Shown: in pieces, positions 8,853-17,467 of the stretch | How positions within the stretch are numbered: the stretch's first letter is position 1 | Layout: every line of letters begins with the position of its first letter | Origin: CBDATA01 sp965202845 | GTDB taxonomy: Bacteria; Acidobacteriota; Vicinamibacteria; Marinacidobacterales; Marinacidobacteraceae | Assembly: GCA_965202845.1 (NCBI GenBank) | Contig: OZ241856.1 | Location: forward strand, 2,108,001 to 2,172,000 | Reading direction: 5' to 3' | DNA length: 64,000 nucleotides | Position numbers and translations under genes: made by a program | The notes under the pieces: model-generated | The model's input: the letters and a program-made list of their open reading frames with translations, nothing else | Told to the model about the DNA's origin: nothing | The model's database searches: none

Positions 8853-8883
8853 AAAGACCCCGGGGCGGGCCGGCCCCGGGGTC
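8852..8883 (-). terminator. Intrinsic terminator of lipoprotein 3
   Basis: An 11-bp perfect GC stem (8856-8866 with 8873-8883), 6-nt loop, then TTTT on the minus strand, 29 bp after the paralog 3 stop. Confidence 0.9.
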
Positions 8884-8911
8884 CGAAACGAGTCCGATCA
8901 GCAGGAATTCT

Positions 8912-11061
8912 CTACTTCGCCGTGCACTTGGCGAAGTTCGCCAGGTTGTCGGTCGCGGCGAGGTTGCCGTTCGGGTTGTCCGGCGGGTTCGCCTTCATCA
9001 TGCCCTGCGCGTCCCACTCGCAGCTGATGGTCACCGTGCGGGTCGTCTCGCAGCCGAAGATGCCGTCGCCGAAGAGGACGTCGTAGTCCATCTCCCACTC
9101 GGCGTCGCATCCCTTGCCGTCGGCGTCCGAGCACATGTTGGCGTCATCCGGCGACGGGTAGTTGTCGGCCTTGCCGTCCGGCGCCTTCTTGTCGTTGCCG
9201 CTCGCAGTGGCGTCGCTGTCCGCGCCGAAGAGATCCACCTTGCCGAAGTCCCCCATGGTCGGATCTCCATCGCCATCCATCAGCGGCATCCAGATGAAGT
9301 TGATGTTGATCGCCCTGTAAGTTGTCCTGATGCCATTGGATCCTGTCAGATCCGCATATCCGTACAAATTGTGCATGATGCGGGTCTTGTTTTCACCTGA
9401 GTGATCACCGATGACGAAATCGAGCGTGGTCCCCGAACCGGCATTGGCCTGGGACACGCCCTTGGCGATTCCATAAAGAGTCTGGTTGGGGCCATCAATC
9501 AGCTTGCCGTTCAGGTTGTCGTCGAAATAGAGGCGCTTGAAACGACGTGACTCCGCTTTCTTGGGAGAAACTTTCCACTGGGCGATCACGGTTCCAGCAT
9601 CCATCGCGGCGGCGTTCGAACTCGACGAGATCGAATTGCGCCGTACATCCTTGGCGGTCGCGCCGGGTCTCGTCCTGGTTTCCAGCGTCACATCGCCCCA
9701 GCCCGACGCGAGGGCCTGATCCACCTCCTCCTCGAACAACTCGCAGACATCAACCTGATCGGCAACCGGGAAGGACATGGACGGACACGCCAGATCCTTG
9801 AGCGCCCCATCCTTCCATGCCACCTTGCCCCAGACCATCGAATCCTCGGGGGAGACTTCCACGCTGTAGGCGTCCAGGTAGTTCACGATCCTGCCTGGTC
9901 CTCCGGGCAGGCCGGGACCCAGCGCCGCATCCCCGTCTTCAACAACCCGGACCCGGAAACACTTGTCCGGCCGGAATACGCCGCTCGCCGTCTTGCTGTA
10001 CGCGGTTGCGGGCATGCAGGCTTCGGACAGATCGGTGATCCTGCTGCGCGTTCCGGAGGCGGTCGAGCCGACGAGGGCCGCTATTTTCTCAATCTGAATG
10101 CCGGGGTGCCAAGGCGAGTTGTTGTCCTTGAAGCCGACATCGAGCGGCTTGTCCGTCCCCTTGTCCGCATTCGGCCCCTTGACGCTGTAAGGATTTACGT
10201 CCCCGGCGAATACATGTTTCACGGCCATCTCCACATGGGAACTCGACACCCAGCCAACATCCATTCCGTTGTCTCCGTGCCAAAGGAGCGGATCGATACC
10301 CCACCCAAAACCAGTAGGACTTCGACTCGGACCGCGTGAGCTTTGATAGGCGTCGTTGTCGATCCTGCCGACCTGAAGCTCCATGTCCGGGTCCCACGCG
10401 GCGCAGACCGCCGAATCGGCGGCGGAAATTTCCGGCGCCGCCGGCTTCGTCATGGACGCCTCCGAGCAGGCGAACGGGCCGCAGGTGATGTGCATCACCT
10501 CGCTCTCCGGAACCGTCTCCTGGCCGGCGCCCCCACCGACACCGATACTCACCCGGGTCGCCTTGAAGGTCACGCCCATGCCGATCACCTCCGACTGCAT
10601 CGCCTTCCAGTCGACGTTCGCAAACGGCATGTTGTCCATCCCGCCGGTGACCCCGACCCCGTTCGGCGCCGGATCCAGCCACAGCGGGACGAGGATCGCG
10701 TCGTGCGAACTCTTCACCACCATCTTCCCGTTCACCGAGGCCATCGCCTTCTTCTCGTCGGTCAGGGCGTCCGGGCACAGGGCGTATCCCATGCAGTCCT
10801 TGTCCATGTCGGCCGCCGGGGGCGTCATGGAGATCGTGAACGGCTCGGGTTCGGGTTCCGGCTCCGGTTCGGGAGTCGGCTCCGGGGCGGGAGAGGGTTC
10901 GGGAGCCGGCTCAGGCGCGGGGGCCGGGGCTGGCGCGGGAGCAGGCGCCGGATCTTCGTCGTCGCCGCACCCGGCGAGCGCCAGTCCGAAAACGAGCGCG
11001 GGAATCAGCCACCCGTAAAACCCGTAATTTCGGGGGGGGGGGGGGTACACATGGGCTTCAT
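8912..11061 (-). CDS. Cys-rich surface lipoprotein, paralog 3; phase-variable poly-C start
   Basis: Third and first-transcribed tandem paralog. Signal peptide YGWLIPALVFGLALAGC, GDDED, Pro-Ala/Pro-Glu linker, then a secreted domain of about 640 aa. The N-terminal half matches paralog 2 closely and the C-terminal half matches paralog 1 closely, so it looks like a mosaic. A strong AGGAGGT site (11074-11068) sits 6 nt before ATG 11061. Reading on from that ATG through 14 Cs (11045-11032) gives a frame that stops within the signal region; 12 or 15 Cs would join it to the lipoprotein. A GTG at 11050 is in frame with the protein but lies 17 nt from the ribosome binding site. Coordinates assume the ON form. 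Confidence 0.75.
11032..11045 (-). repeat. C14 homopolymer after the start codon (paralog 3)
   Basis: Fourteen G on the + strand, at the same place relative to the signal peptide as in the other two paralogs, although the upstream leader sequence is different here. ON requires a multiple of three; 14 is OFF for the ATG served by the ribosome binding site. Confidence 0.9.
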
Positions 11062-11067
11062 ATCGCT

Positions 11068-11074
11068 ACCTCCT
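11068..11074 (-). promoter_or_regulatory. Ribosome binding site of lipoprotein 3
   Basis: AGGAGGT on the minus strand, 6 nt before ATG 11061. Its spacing identifies that ATG, rather than the in-frame GTG 11050, as the natural start and so makes the poly-C tract part of the coding sequence. Confidence 0.8.
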
Positions 11075-11105
11075 GATTGGTATGGCAAGAAGCTGGATCG
11101 GGATT

Positions 11106-13205
11106 CTACACGACGCCGCAACTCGCGTCCACTTCCTCGCCGCCGTCGGTCGCGGTTTCCTCCCCGTCCCCGGATTCGGAAGATTCGGGGCCGGTCTCCC
11201 ATTCGTACTCGATGCCCCGCACATGGCGCTCGAACCAGTCCAGCTCCACGTTCACCTTGAAAAGCTGGTGGCGCAGCTCCCGCCAGCCGTGGGGCTCCCG
11301 GGGGGCGATGTACAGATGGGTGTCCACCCCGTTGGTGCGGAGCGCCCGGTAGAGCTCGACCGACTGCGGCGGCGGCACCCGGACGTCGTTCTCGCCCACC
11401 AGCACGATGGTCGGCGTGGTCACCTTGTAGATGTCCTTCAGCGGCGAGTGGTTCCAGTAGGCGTCGATCGGGGCGTCCTCCTGCCACGGCGTGCCCCCGA
11501 ACCACGGCGTCCGGTAGATCCGCACGTCGCTCTGGCCGTACATCGAAATCCAGTTGACCGCTCCGGCCCCGGAGGAGGCCGCCTTGAACCGGTCGGTGTG
11601 GGTGATGATCTTGTTGGTCATGTGCCCCCCGCCGCTCCAGCCCATCTTGGCCATCCGGTCGCCGTCCACCAGACCGCGTTCGATCAGATAGTCCACTCCG
11701 GTCATCACGTCGAGGTGGGCCTGGCGGAAGTAGTGGCCGACCATGTCCCGCAGGAATTCGTCGCCATAGCCGGTGCTTCCCCGGTAATTCGGCTTGAACA
11801 CCATGTACCCCCGGGCCGCGAGCACCGCGACGTAGCTGGACCAGCTGACGAATCCGAACTTGTCGGAGGCCGCCGGGCCTCCGTGGGTCTGGACCACCAG
11901 CGGATACCGGGTCCCCTCCTGGTAGTCCAGGGGGTAGTAGAGCAGCCCCTCCACCTCCACGCCGTCGGCGCCCGGCCAGCGAACCGCTTCCTGAACCGGC
12001 AGCCGGAAGGTCTCGTCCAGGTAGTCGAAGACGGACGTGACCTTGACCGGCTCTCCGCCCGACGCCGGAAGGAGATGGATATCCCCGGCGCTGGTCGGGG
12101 TTCGGATCCCGAACGCGTGGAGATTCGCGGCCGGCGCGTAATGCCATCCCTGGAGCGTGTGATCCCCTTCGGTGAGCGCGGTCGGCGTTTCGTCGTCCGC
12201 CTGGGCGCGGAAAAGCTGGGTGCGGATTCCGGTGTTCGCGGTGAAGAGGATGGCGCCGTCGCTGGACCAGCGGGCGCCGGTGACCTCGTGGGGCATGTCC
12301 TCGAACAGCATCCGGTGCGGCCCGCCGGCGGCCGGGACCAGAAAGATGTTGTCGTTGAAGTAGGTCTCGAAGTCGGCGCTGGAATCGGAGAGAAACAGCA
12401 CCGTCGAGCCGTCGGGAGACAGCTGGGCGCCGAATTCGCTGACCGTGTTGTCCGTGAGCTGCAGCGCGCCGGAGCCGTCGGCGTCCATGATCCAGACCTC
12501 GCCCTCGTCCCGGTTGTCGAACAGCGGGCTGACGCTGCGGGAGTGGGCGATCCGCGCTCCGTCCGGGGAAAGGTTGAAGCCGAGAACCGAGAAGGCGCCG
12601 CCGGTGATGCGCTCGGCGTCTTCACCGCCGTCCGCGTCGCGCACCGGGATCCGCCACAGGTGGCGGTGCTTGAAGTCCTCGTCGAAGGCGAAAACGTCGT
12701 CCTTCCTCTCATCCTTCTCCTTCTCCTCGGCGGTTTGCGCCTCCGGGGCGAGGAAGTAGAGGAACGCCCCGTCCGGCGAGAACGCGAACGACTGCACCGA
12801 GCTCCCGTGGGCGGTCAGCGGCCAGGCTTCGCCGCCCTGGTTGCGCAGGAGGTGGATCTGGGTGAACTCCGCCTCCTCGCCGCGGCGGGCGAGGAACGCC
12901 ACCAGCTCGCCGTCCGGCGACCAGCGGGGGTGCGACTCGCCGTTCTCTCCGTTGGTGAGCTGCACCGCGCCGCTGCCGTCAGCCTCGATGCGGTGGATGT
13001 GGGTGGTCCGGCCGTTCTTCTTCCAGTCGGCGTCCGACCGGGTGAACAGCAGCTGGGACCCGTCCGGGGAGACGCGGGGGCTTCCCAGTCCGGGGACGTC
13101 GATGAGATCCACGATGGTCATGGCGCGCTTTTCCTGGGCGGCGACGGCGGGGAGCGCGAACAGCAGGAGCGCGAGAAGGGAATGCGACAGGGTGGTTCGG
13201 GGCAT
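11106..13205 (-). CDS. S9-family peptidase (prolyl oligopeptidase/acylaminoacyl-peptidase-like), secreted
   Basis: 699-aa serine peptidase with a signal peptide (MPRTTLSHSLLALLLFALPAV, cut near AAQ). WD40-like TolB/DPP-type beta-propeller repeats cover about residues 30-420 (repeated SPDG motifs: VSPDGSQLL, WSPDGELVAF, FSPDGAFLYF, LSPDGARIA, LSPDGSTVLF). The C-terminal alpha/beta-hydrolase domain has the nucleophile in GWSGGGHM near residue 523, Asp in GENDVRVP and His in EPHGWRE. The family cleaves short peptides after Pro, Ala or acyl-amino acids, here in the periplasm. The C-terminal tail is acidic (SSESGDGEE). It lies just upstream of lipoprotein 3 on the same strand; whether they are co-transcribed is not clear. 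Confidence 0.9.
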   Translation of the reverse strand: MPRTTLSHSLLALLLFALPAVAAQEKRAMTIVDLIDVPGLGSPRVSPDGSQLLFTRSDADWKKNGRTTHIHRIEADGSGAVQLTNGENGESHPRWSPDGELVAFLARRGEEAEFTQIHLLRNQGGEAWPLTAHGSSVQSFAFSPDGAFLYFLAPEAQTAEEKEKDERKDDVFAFDEDFKHRHLWRIPVRDADGGEDAERITGGAFSVLGFNLSPDGARIAHSRSVSPLFDNRDEGEVWIMDADGSGALQLTDNTVSEFGAQLSPDGSTVLFLSDSSADFETYFNDNIFLVPAAGGPHRMLFEDMPHEVTGARWSSDGAILFTANTGIRTQLFRAQADDETPTALTEGDHTLQGWHYAPAANLHAFGIRTPTSAGDIHLLPASGGEPVKVTSVFDYLDETFRLPVQEAVRWPGADGVEVEGLLYYPLDYQEGTRYPLVVQTHGGPAASDKFGFVSWSSYVAVLAARGYMVFKPNYRGSTGYGDEFLRDMVGHYFRQAHLDVMTGVDYLIERGLVDGDRMAKMGWSGGGHMTNKIITHTDRFKAASSGAGAVNWISMYGQSDVRIYRTPWFGGTPWQEDAPIDAYWNHSPLKDIYKVTTPTIVLVGENDVRVPPPQSVELYRALRTNGVDTHLYIAPREPHGWRELRHQLFKVNVELDWFERHVRGIEYEWETGPESSESGDGEETATDGGEEVDASCGVV

Positions 13206-13256
13206 GGTCGAGGGCCCTCCGGGGGGCAGGGGCGGAATTGTCAGGGACTGCGGAAA

Positions 13257-14168
13257 TCATACCGCTACCGGCGGAACGGGACGCTCTGGTTCCGGTGCGG
13301 TCCAACCGGGAGACTTTCCCAGAACCCGCAGTTTGTTGGCGAATCCTCTCGCATGGGAAACCTTCAGACCCAAGCGCTGGAAACCATGCAGGAACACCTT
13401 GACGGGATGGTTCGAGCGGATCGGTTGGTCGATGCCGTACACCACCGGTTCAACCTCCGGTTCGAAGGTGCCGAACATGCGATCCCAGATGATGAACATC
13501 CCCGCGTAGTTCCTGTCCCAATACTGCCGGTTCGAGCCGTGATGCACCCGGTGGTGGGAGGGCGTGTTGAGAAGAAACTCGACCGGTCGTGGAAATTTCC
13601 GGATGCATTCGGTGTGCAAGAGAGCCTGGAACTGCTGAACCAGCACCTCGGAAAGGAGCAGCAGAATCGGGTGGTATCCCAGCATGACGATCGGAAAGGA
13701 GAACAGGAGCGGGAACACCGCGTCGAGAGGGCCGAAACGGTAGGCCACCGACATGTTGAAGTGGGGCGAGCTGTGGTGCACCGTGTGCGTGGCCCAGCCG
13801 ATCCCGATCCGGTGCATCATGCGGTGATCCCAGTAGTACATGAGATCGGCCAGCAGGACGCAGGTGATGATGGTGACCCAGTTCAGCGACAGGTGGGGCA
13901 GGCTGAGATTCTCGTAAATCCAGAAATAGAGCTTCGTAACGAAGAGGATCCCGAGCGCGTACTCGATGGTAACGAACGAAACGAAGGTGATGACGTTCGC
14001 CACCGAATCGCCGATGACGTCGAAACCCAGGCGCTTCAGAAATGCGTAGCGGATCAGTTCGACGCAGAAGAAGGGAACGATCACGTACACGAGGCTCAGG
14101 TCGTTCAGCACGTAAAACCAGTCCAGTACCGCGTCCCAGTCCAGCGCCCGCGTAACCGCTTCCATCAT
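13257..14168 (-). CDS. Sterol desaturase/fatty acid hydroxylase family membrane protein
   Basis: 303-aa integral membrane di-iron enzyme. Hydrophobic segments lie at about residues 20-45, 60-85 and 95-115. The histidine clusters are DHRMMH near residue 122, HTVHH near 133, and HRVHH near 217, matching the HxxxH and two HxxHH boxes of the family. These enzymes hydroxylate or desaturate lipids such as fatty acids, carotenoids or sterols using O2. The substrate cannot be deduced. Its start overlaps the small membrane protein upstream by 4 bp, so it is in an operon with that gene and the cyclophilin lipoprotein. Confidence 0.85.
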   Translation of the reverse strand: MMEAVTRALDWDAVLDWFYVLNDLSLVYVIVPFFCVELIRYAFLKRLGFDVIGDSVANVITFVSFVTIEYALGILFVTKLYFWIYENLSLPHLSLNWVTIITCVLLADLMYYWDHRMMHRIGIGWATHTVHHSSPHFNMSVAYRFGPLDAVFPLLFSFPIVMLGYHPILLLLSEVLVQQFQALLHTECIRKFPRPVEFLLNTPSHHRVHHGSNRQYWDRNYAGMFIIWDRMFGTFEPEVEPVVYGIDQPIRSNHPVKVFLHGFQRLGLKVSHARGFANKLRVLGKSPGWTAPEPERPVPPVAV

Positions 14169-14347
14169 GGCGCCTGTCCCCCGGCGCCTTCCCGTTGAAG
14201 CCGCGTTTGCTCCGCCGCCTCGTCAAACGCCCTGGAGTCCTCCTCGTTGCTCGCCAGCCGGGCGGCTCCGGCCAGGGCGGCCACGAGGATTCCCGTAATC
14301 AGGATTTGCGCCGGGAAGGAGAGCCGGTACGGCTTGCCGCCGGGCAT
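14165..14347 (-). CDS. Small membrane protein, hypothetical
   Basis: 60 aa starting at the ATG at 14347, which has an AAGGAGG site 7-8 nt upstream; a longer GTG reading from 14371 overlaps the cyclophilin stop. One hydrophobic helix (about residues 11-32, AQILITGILVAALAGAARLA) is followed by a charged tail. It overlaps the hydroxylase gene by 4 bp. The first ten codons are repeated at 18594-18623 because they lie inside the 879-bp duplicated segment. No known family. Confidence 0.6.
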   Translation of the reverse strand: MPGGKPYRLSFPAQILITGILVAALAGAARLASNEEDSRAFDEAAEQTRLQREGAGGQAP

Positions 14348-15196
14348 GGGGAAACCCTCCTTCGGGTTCACTCCGCCCGGCGGACGGCGTGGATGGCGAC
14401 CGGGTCGTTCAGAATCTGCCCCCGCACCAGTTCGACTTCGGAGGGGGCGTCGGTCGGGAGCGCGTGGATCGCTTCCAGCACCTCCATGCCGCGGATCACC
14501 CGCCCGAAGGTCGCATAGCCGTAGCCGTCCCGGGTGGGGTCGCCGGCATCGGTGTCCAGCACGAAGTTGTCCCCCACGTTGAAGAAGAACTCCGAGTTCG
14601 CGGTCCCCGGTTCGCCCCGGGCGTAGGCGAGCGTCCCCCGCTCGTTGCGGATGCCGGTGTCATGGGTGGTCTCGTGGGGGATCGGGGGGAAGGGCGGCGC
14701 TTCCGGCGCCTCCTCCTGGTCGCCGGTCGACATCGGCAGGCTGCGAAGCCCGCCCTGGACCACGTCGTGGGCGTCGCCGGCGGCGGTGTGGGTCGCGCGG
14801 TAGAAGGCGGCGCCCTCGTAGTGGCCGCCGTCCACATAGCGGAGGAACTGCGCGGTCGAAAGCGGAGCGCGCTCCGGGTACAGCGCCACTTCGATGGCAC
14901 CGAACGCGGTTTCGAAAACGACGGAAACCGTCGTCTCCGGCGGGGCGTCGTCGCAAGCGGAAACGAGAAGCAGGAAGGCGAGAAGGACGGAGGCAGGCTT
15001 CGGCATGGTGGGTCGCCCTCGGAGATTACCCTGCGCCAACAGCACGGAGCACGCCGTCGGGACGAAGGCGGCCACGCCTCGGATGATGCGTGATGGCCGC
15101 GACGAAATCATTCGCGCCGAACGAAACCGGGATCCGATGCGGTTTGTCCATTCCGGGGATCCCGGGTTCATGGAAGCAGGTCGAATTCATGCATTC
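14318..15196. repeat. 879-bp direct repeat, left copy
   Basis: As far as I can read, identical to 18594-19472 (offset 4276). It holds the 5' end of the small membrane gene, the whole cyclophilin gene and about 190 bp upstream of it. The left copy is continuous with the hydroxylase operon on its left and abuts the insertion sequence end at 15197 on its right. Confidence 0.95.
14368..15006 (-). CDS. Peptidyl-prolyl cis-trans isomerase (cyclophilin type), lipoprotein, copy 1
   Basis: 212-aa cyclophilin. The start is the ATG at 15006, with GAGGG about 9 nt upstream; longer in-frame readings are noncoding leader. Signal peptide with lipobox LLLVSAC, so probably an anchored periplasmic chaperone. 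Cyclophilin features: FETAFGAIEVALYPERAPLSTA at the start of the domain, RNERGTLAYAR, TANSEFFFNVGDN near residue 145, and YATFGRVIRGMEVLEAI near 175. An acidic, Pro-rich insertion (about residues 95-112) is unusual. A protein-identical second copy lies at 18644-19282. Confidence 0.9.
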   Translation of the reverse strand: MPKPASVLLAFLLLVSACDDAPPETTVSVVFETAFGAIEVALYPERAPLSTAQFLRYVDGGHYEGAAFYRATHTAAGDAHDVVQGGLRSLPMSTGDQEEAPEAPPFPPIPHETTHDTGIRNERGTLAYARGEPGTANSEFFFNVGDNFVLDTDAGDPTRDGYGYATFGRVIRGMEVLEAIHALPTDAPSEVELVRGQILNDPVAIHAVRRAE

Positions 15197-15306
15197 TTGA
15201 CTTCGACAGTTTTGATCGATAAGTCCTTGACTGTCAATAGCCGACATTTCTGGCTAGGCACTACAAACGTAGCCCTCTGAAGGCTACGCCGGCGGAGGTT
15301 CGGCCC

Positions 15307-16018
15307 TCAGGCGAGCTGGTACGGCGTGGTCGGCAGGGGAAGTCTCATCGCGGCGTAGATAGCCTCGGCCTCCAGGGACGGCTTCGAGGGGATGGCGTAT
15401 CGCTCTCCCGTTTTCTCGCAAAGCAACACCGTGCACTTGCGGTGCGCCAGCGCGTTGCGGATGACTTCGGGAGACATCCGTTCCTTCTGGAGCGCGACCC
15501 GATAGGCCAGATGGCGCACGCAGGCGAACGCCATGAAGGCGATCGCGATGTGGGCGCGGATCCGTTGTTCGGTCCAGTGCCAGATCGGCCGGACGCGCAG
15601 ATCGTGCTTGGTGATGCGGAAGCTCTCCTCGACCCGCCAGAGTCCCCGGTAGTGCGACAGCACCTCGGCGGCCCGCGCGTCGCGCAGGTTGGTGATGACG
15701 CCGGCCAGTCCGTCCCAGCGCGCCGCCTCGTCGATCTTCTTCTGATCCAGGACGAGTCGCGCATCCCCTTCAACGGCGATGAAGCGCTTGGCGCCATGCT
15801 GGGACAACAGCGCTTTGGGGTTGTCGCTTTGCGACAGCTTGTCGAACGCCCGCTGGATCGCCTTGCGGCGATCGTGGGCGTCCTTGTGCGCTCGCTTGGC
15901 GGACCACGTGACGATCAACCGTCGCCCCTGGTGCTCCCATTCGTTCACCCGGCGCTCCGAGGAGCCTTCCAACGGGCCGTAGGAGTCCAGGTTCCAGATC
16001 TTCTTGGCCTCAATTGAG
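15307..16018 (-). pseudogene. IS1634-like transposase, C-terminal fragment
   Basis: C-terminal half of the DDE transposase, starting where the ISL3 element interrupts it. It carries the IS4-type YREK signature (YRGLWRVEESFRITK), which supplies the catalytic Glu, followed by RPIWHWTEQRIRAHI. It ends PTTPYQLA. The first Asp residues are in the other fragment at 17466-18441, so neither half should be active. About 237 codons remain. The sequence from 63341 to 64000 is a close copy with a few substitutions. Confidence 0.9.
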
Positions 16019-16041
16019 ATTTGAGTGGGTAGAATGGAGAC

Positions 16042-16112
16042 CGCCGGGATTCCGGGTGTCAAGGGCGGGCTTGCACGGCGTAGCGAACCCTTGACTCACG
16101 GAATCCGGCGGG
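16042..16112. repeat. Imperfect 24-bp hairpin in the left end of the ISL3 element
   Basis: The arm at 16042-16065 pairs with 16088-16112: GGATTCCGGGTGTCAAGGG against CCCTTGACTCACGGAATCC plus a GGCGG extension, around a loop of about 22 nt. It could limit read-through transcription into the transposase or serve the transposition reaction; neither is shown. Confidence 0.6.
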
Positions 16113-16225
16113 CACGCTCGAAAAAGGGTCGAAAGCGGGAAGCCGCAACCGTCCCCAGCCAGCGTCGCCACACACCAATGGAACACTTTTCCCGCTTTCG
16201 ACCCTGAAAAAAAGGAGCGCATCCA

Positions 16226-17467
16226 GTGCTACACGAGCTTTTCGCCCAAGCCCTCGGCATCCCGGACCCCTGGTTCGTCGAGAACGTGGAATTCGACAAG
16301 GACCAAGGAAAGCTGAGCATCCGCGTCGATTTCCGCAGGGGCGCCCGCTTCGCCCACCAGAACCACGACGGCCTCCATCCGGTCCACGACACCAAGACCA
16401 AGCGCTTCCGCCACCTCAACTTCTTCCAATTCGAGTGCGAACTGGTGGCGCGCGTCCCCCGGGTGCGCCTCCCCAACGGCAAGGTCGCGCTGGTCTCGCC
16501 GCCCTGGGCCGGCAAGCTCTCCGGGTTCTCCCTCCTCTTCGAAGCCTTGATTCTCGCCATGTGCCAGGACATGACCTTCGCCGCCGTCGCACGGCTCGCC
16601 GGACTCTCCCAGCACCAAACCCAGGCCATCTCCAACCGCTATGTGGAACTCGCCACCGAAACCGACGACCAAGCCGACGTCCGCGCCGTCGCCATCGACG
16701 AAACCTCCCGCGCGCGCGGCCACAACTACGTCACCGTCGTCGCAGACGCCCGAAAACGCCGGGTCATCTTCGTCGGAGAAGGCCGCGCCGCCGACTCCGT
16801 CGACCGATTCGCCCGAAGCCTCGAAGCCCACGGCGGAGACCCCGAAGCCGTCGAAGTCGCCTCCATCGACATGTCCCCCGCCTACATGAAGGGCGTCGCA
16901 GAGCATCTCCCCAACGCCCAGATCACCTTCGACAAATTCCACGTCATCGCTCACGCATCCAAGGCCCTCGACCAGACCCGGCGCATCGAGCAGCGCGCCA
17001 ACCCCCAACTCAAGGGCATGCGCTGGGCGCTCCTCAAAAATCCCGAACGACTCGGCCCCGAACAGCGCGCCCAACTCAACGCTCTCATCGCGCAGGCCCC
17101 CGGAAAGCGCACCGCCCGAGCCTGGATGTACCGCGAGCAACTCCGGAACATCCTCAACCGCAAGCAGGTCAACGTCGTCAGAGCCATGCTCCGGCAGTGG
17201 TGCGCCAACGTGAACCGCTCCAAGGTCGAACCCATGAAAGCCGTCGCGCGGATGATCCGCAAACATCTCGAGGGCATCGTCGCGTGGGCCCGAACCCGCC
17301 AGACCAACGGCTTCATCGAGGCGCTCAACGGCCTGTTTCAGGCGGCCAAGCGGAAAGCCAGAGGCTACGGAACCTTCCAGACCATCCGCACCGTGTTCTT
17401 CCTCATCGCCGGAAAACTGGACTTCTCCAAGCTCAACCCTCATGTCGCGTACCCACTCGGTATTTGA
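16226..17467 (+). CDS. ISL3-family transposase
   Basis: 413-aa DDE transposase, complete. GTG start with an AAGGAG site 8 nt upstream (16212-16217). The N-terminal part is zinc-finger/HTH-like (about residues 1-150, AVARLAGLSQHQTQAISNR). The catalytic domain has the first Asp in VRAVAIDETS near residue 157, the second in ASIDMSPAYMKG near 214 followed by ITFDKFHVIAHA, and the Glu in TNGFIEALNGLFQAAKRKARGYG near 366, which is the typical ISL3 ending. It looks intact and possibly active. Confidence 0.92.
   Translation: MLHELFAQALGIPDPWFVENVEFDKDQGKLSIRVDFRRGARFAHQNHDGLHPVHDTKTKRFRHLNFFQFECELVARVPRVRLPNGKVALVSPPWAGKLSGFSLLFEALILAMCQDMTFAAVARLAGLSQHQTQAISNRYVELATETDDQADVRAVAIDETSRARGHNYVTVVADARKRRVIFVGEGRAADSVDRFARSLEAHGGDPEAVEVASIDMSPAYMKGVAEHLPNAQITFDKFHVIAHASKALDQTRRIEQRANPQLKGMRWALLKNPERLGPEQRAQLNALIAQAPGKRTARAWMYREQLRNILNRKQVNVVRAMLRQWCANVNRSKVEPMKAVARMIRKHLEGIVAWARTRQTNGFIEALNGLFQAAKRKARGYGTFQTIRTVFFLIAGKLDFSKLNPHVAYPLGI

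Larger units (their letters stand above)
16019..17467 (+). mobile_element. ISL3-family insertion sequence nested in the IS1634-like element
   Basis: About 1.45 kb. Ends share the inverted motif GAGTGGGTA (at 16023-16031 and, on the minus strand, just inside 17467). It holds a single transposase gene on the + strand, opposite to the host element. I could not define an 8-bp target duplication with certainty. A long imperfect hairpin lies between the left end and the gene. Confidence 0.8.

Noticed and set aside
11082..14198. Long + strand ORF opposite the S9 peptidase and hydroxylase
   Set aside because: Arg/Gly/Val-rich shadow with no domain; the minus-strand genes are clear.
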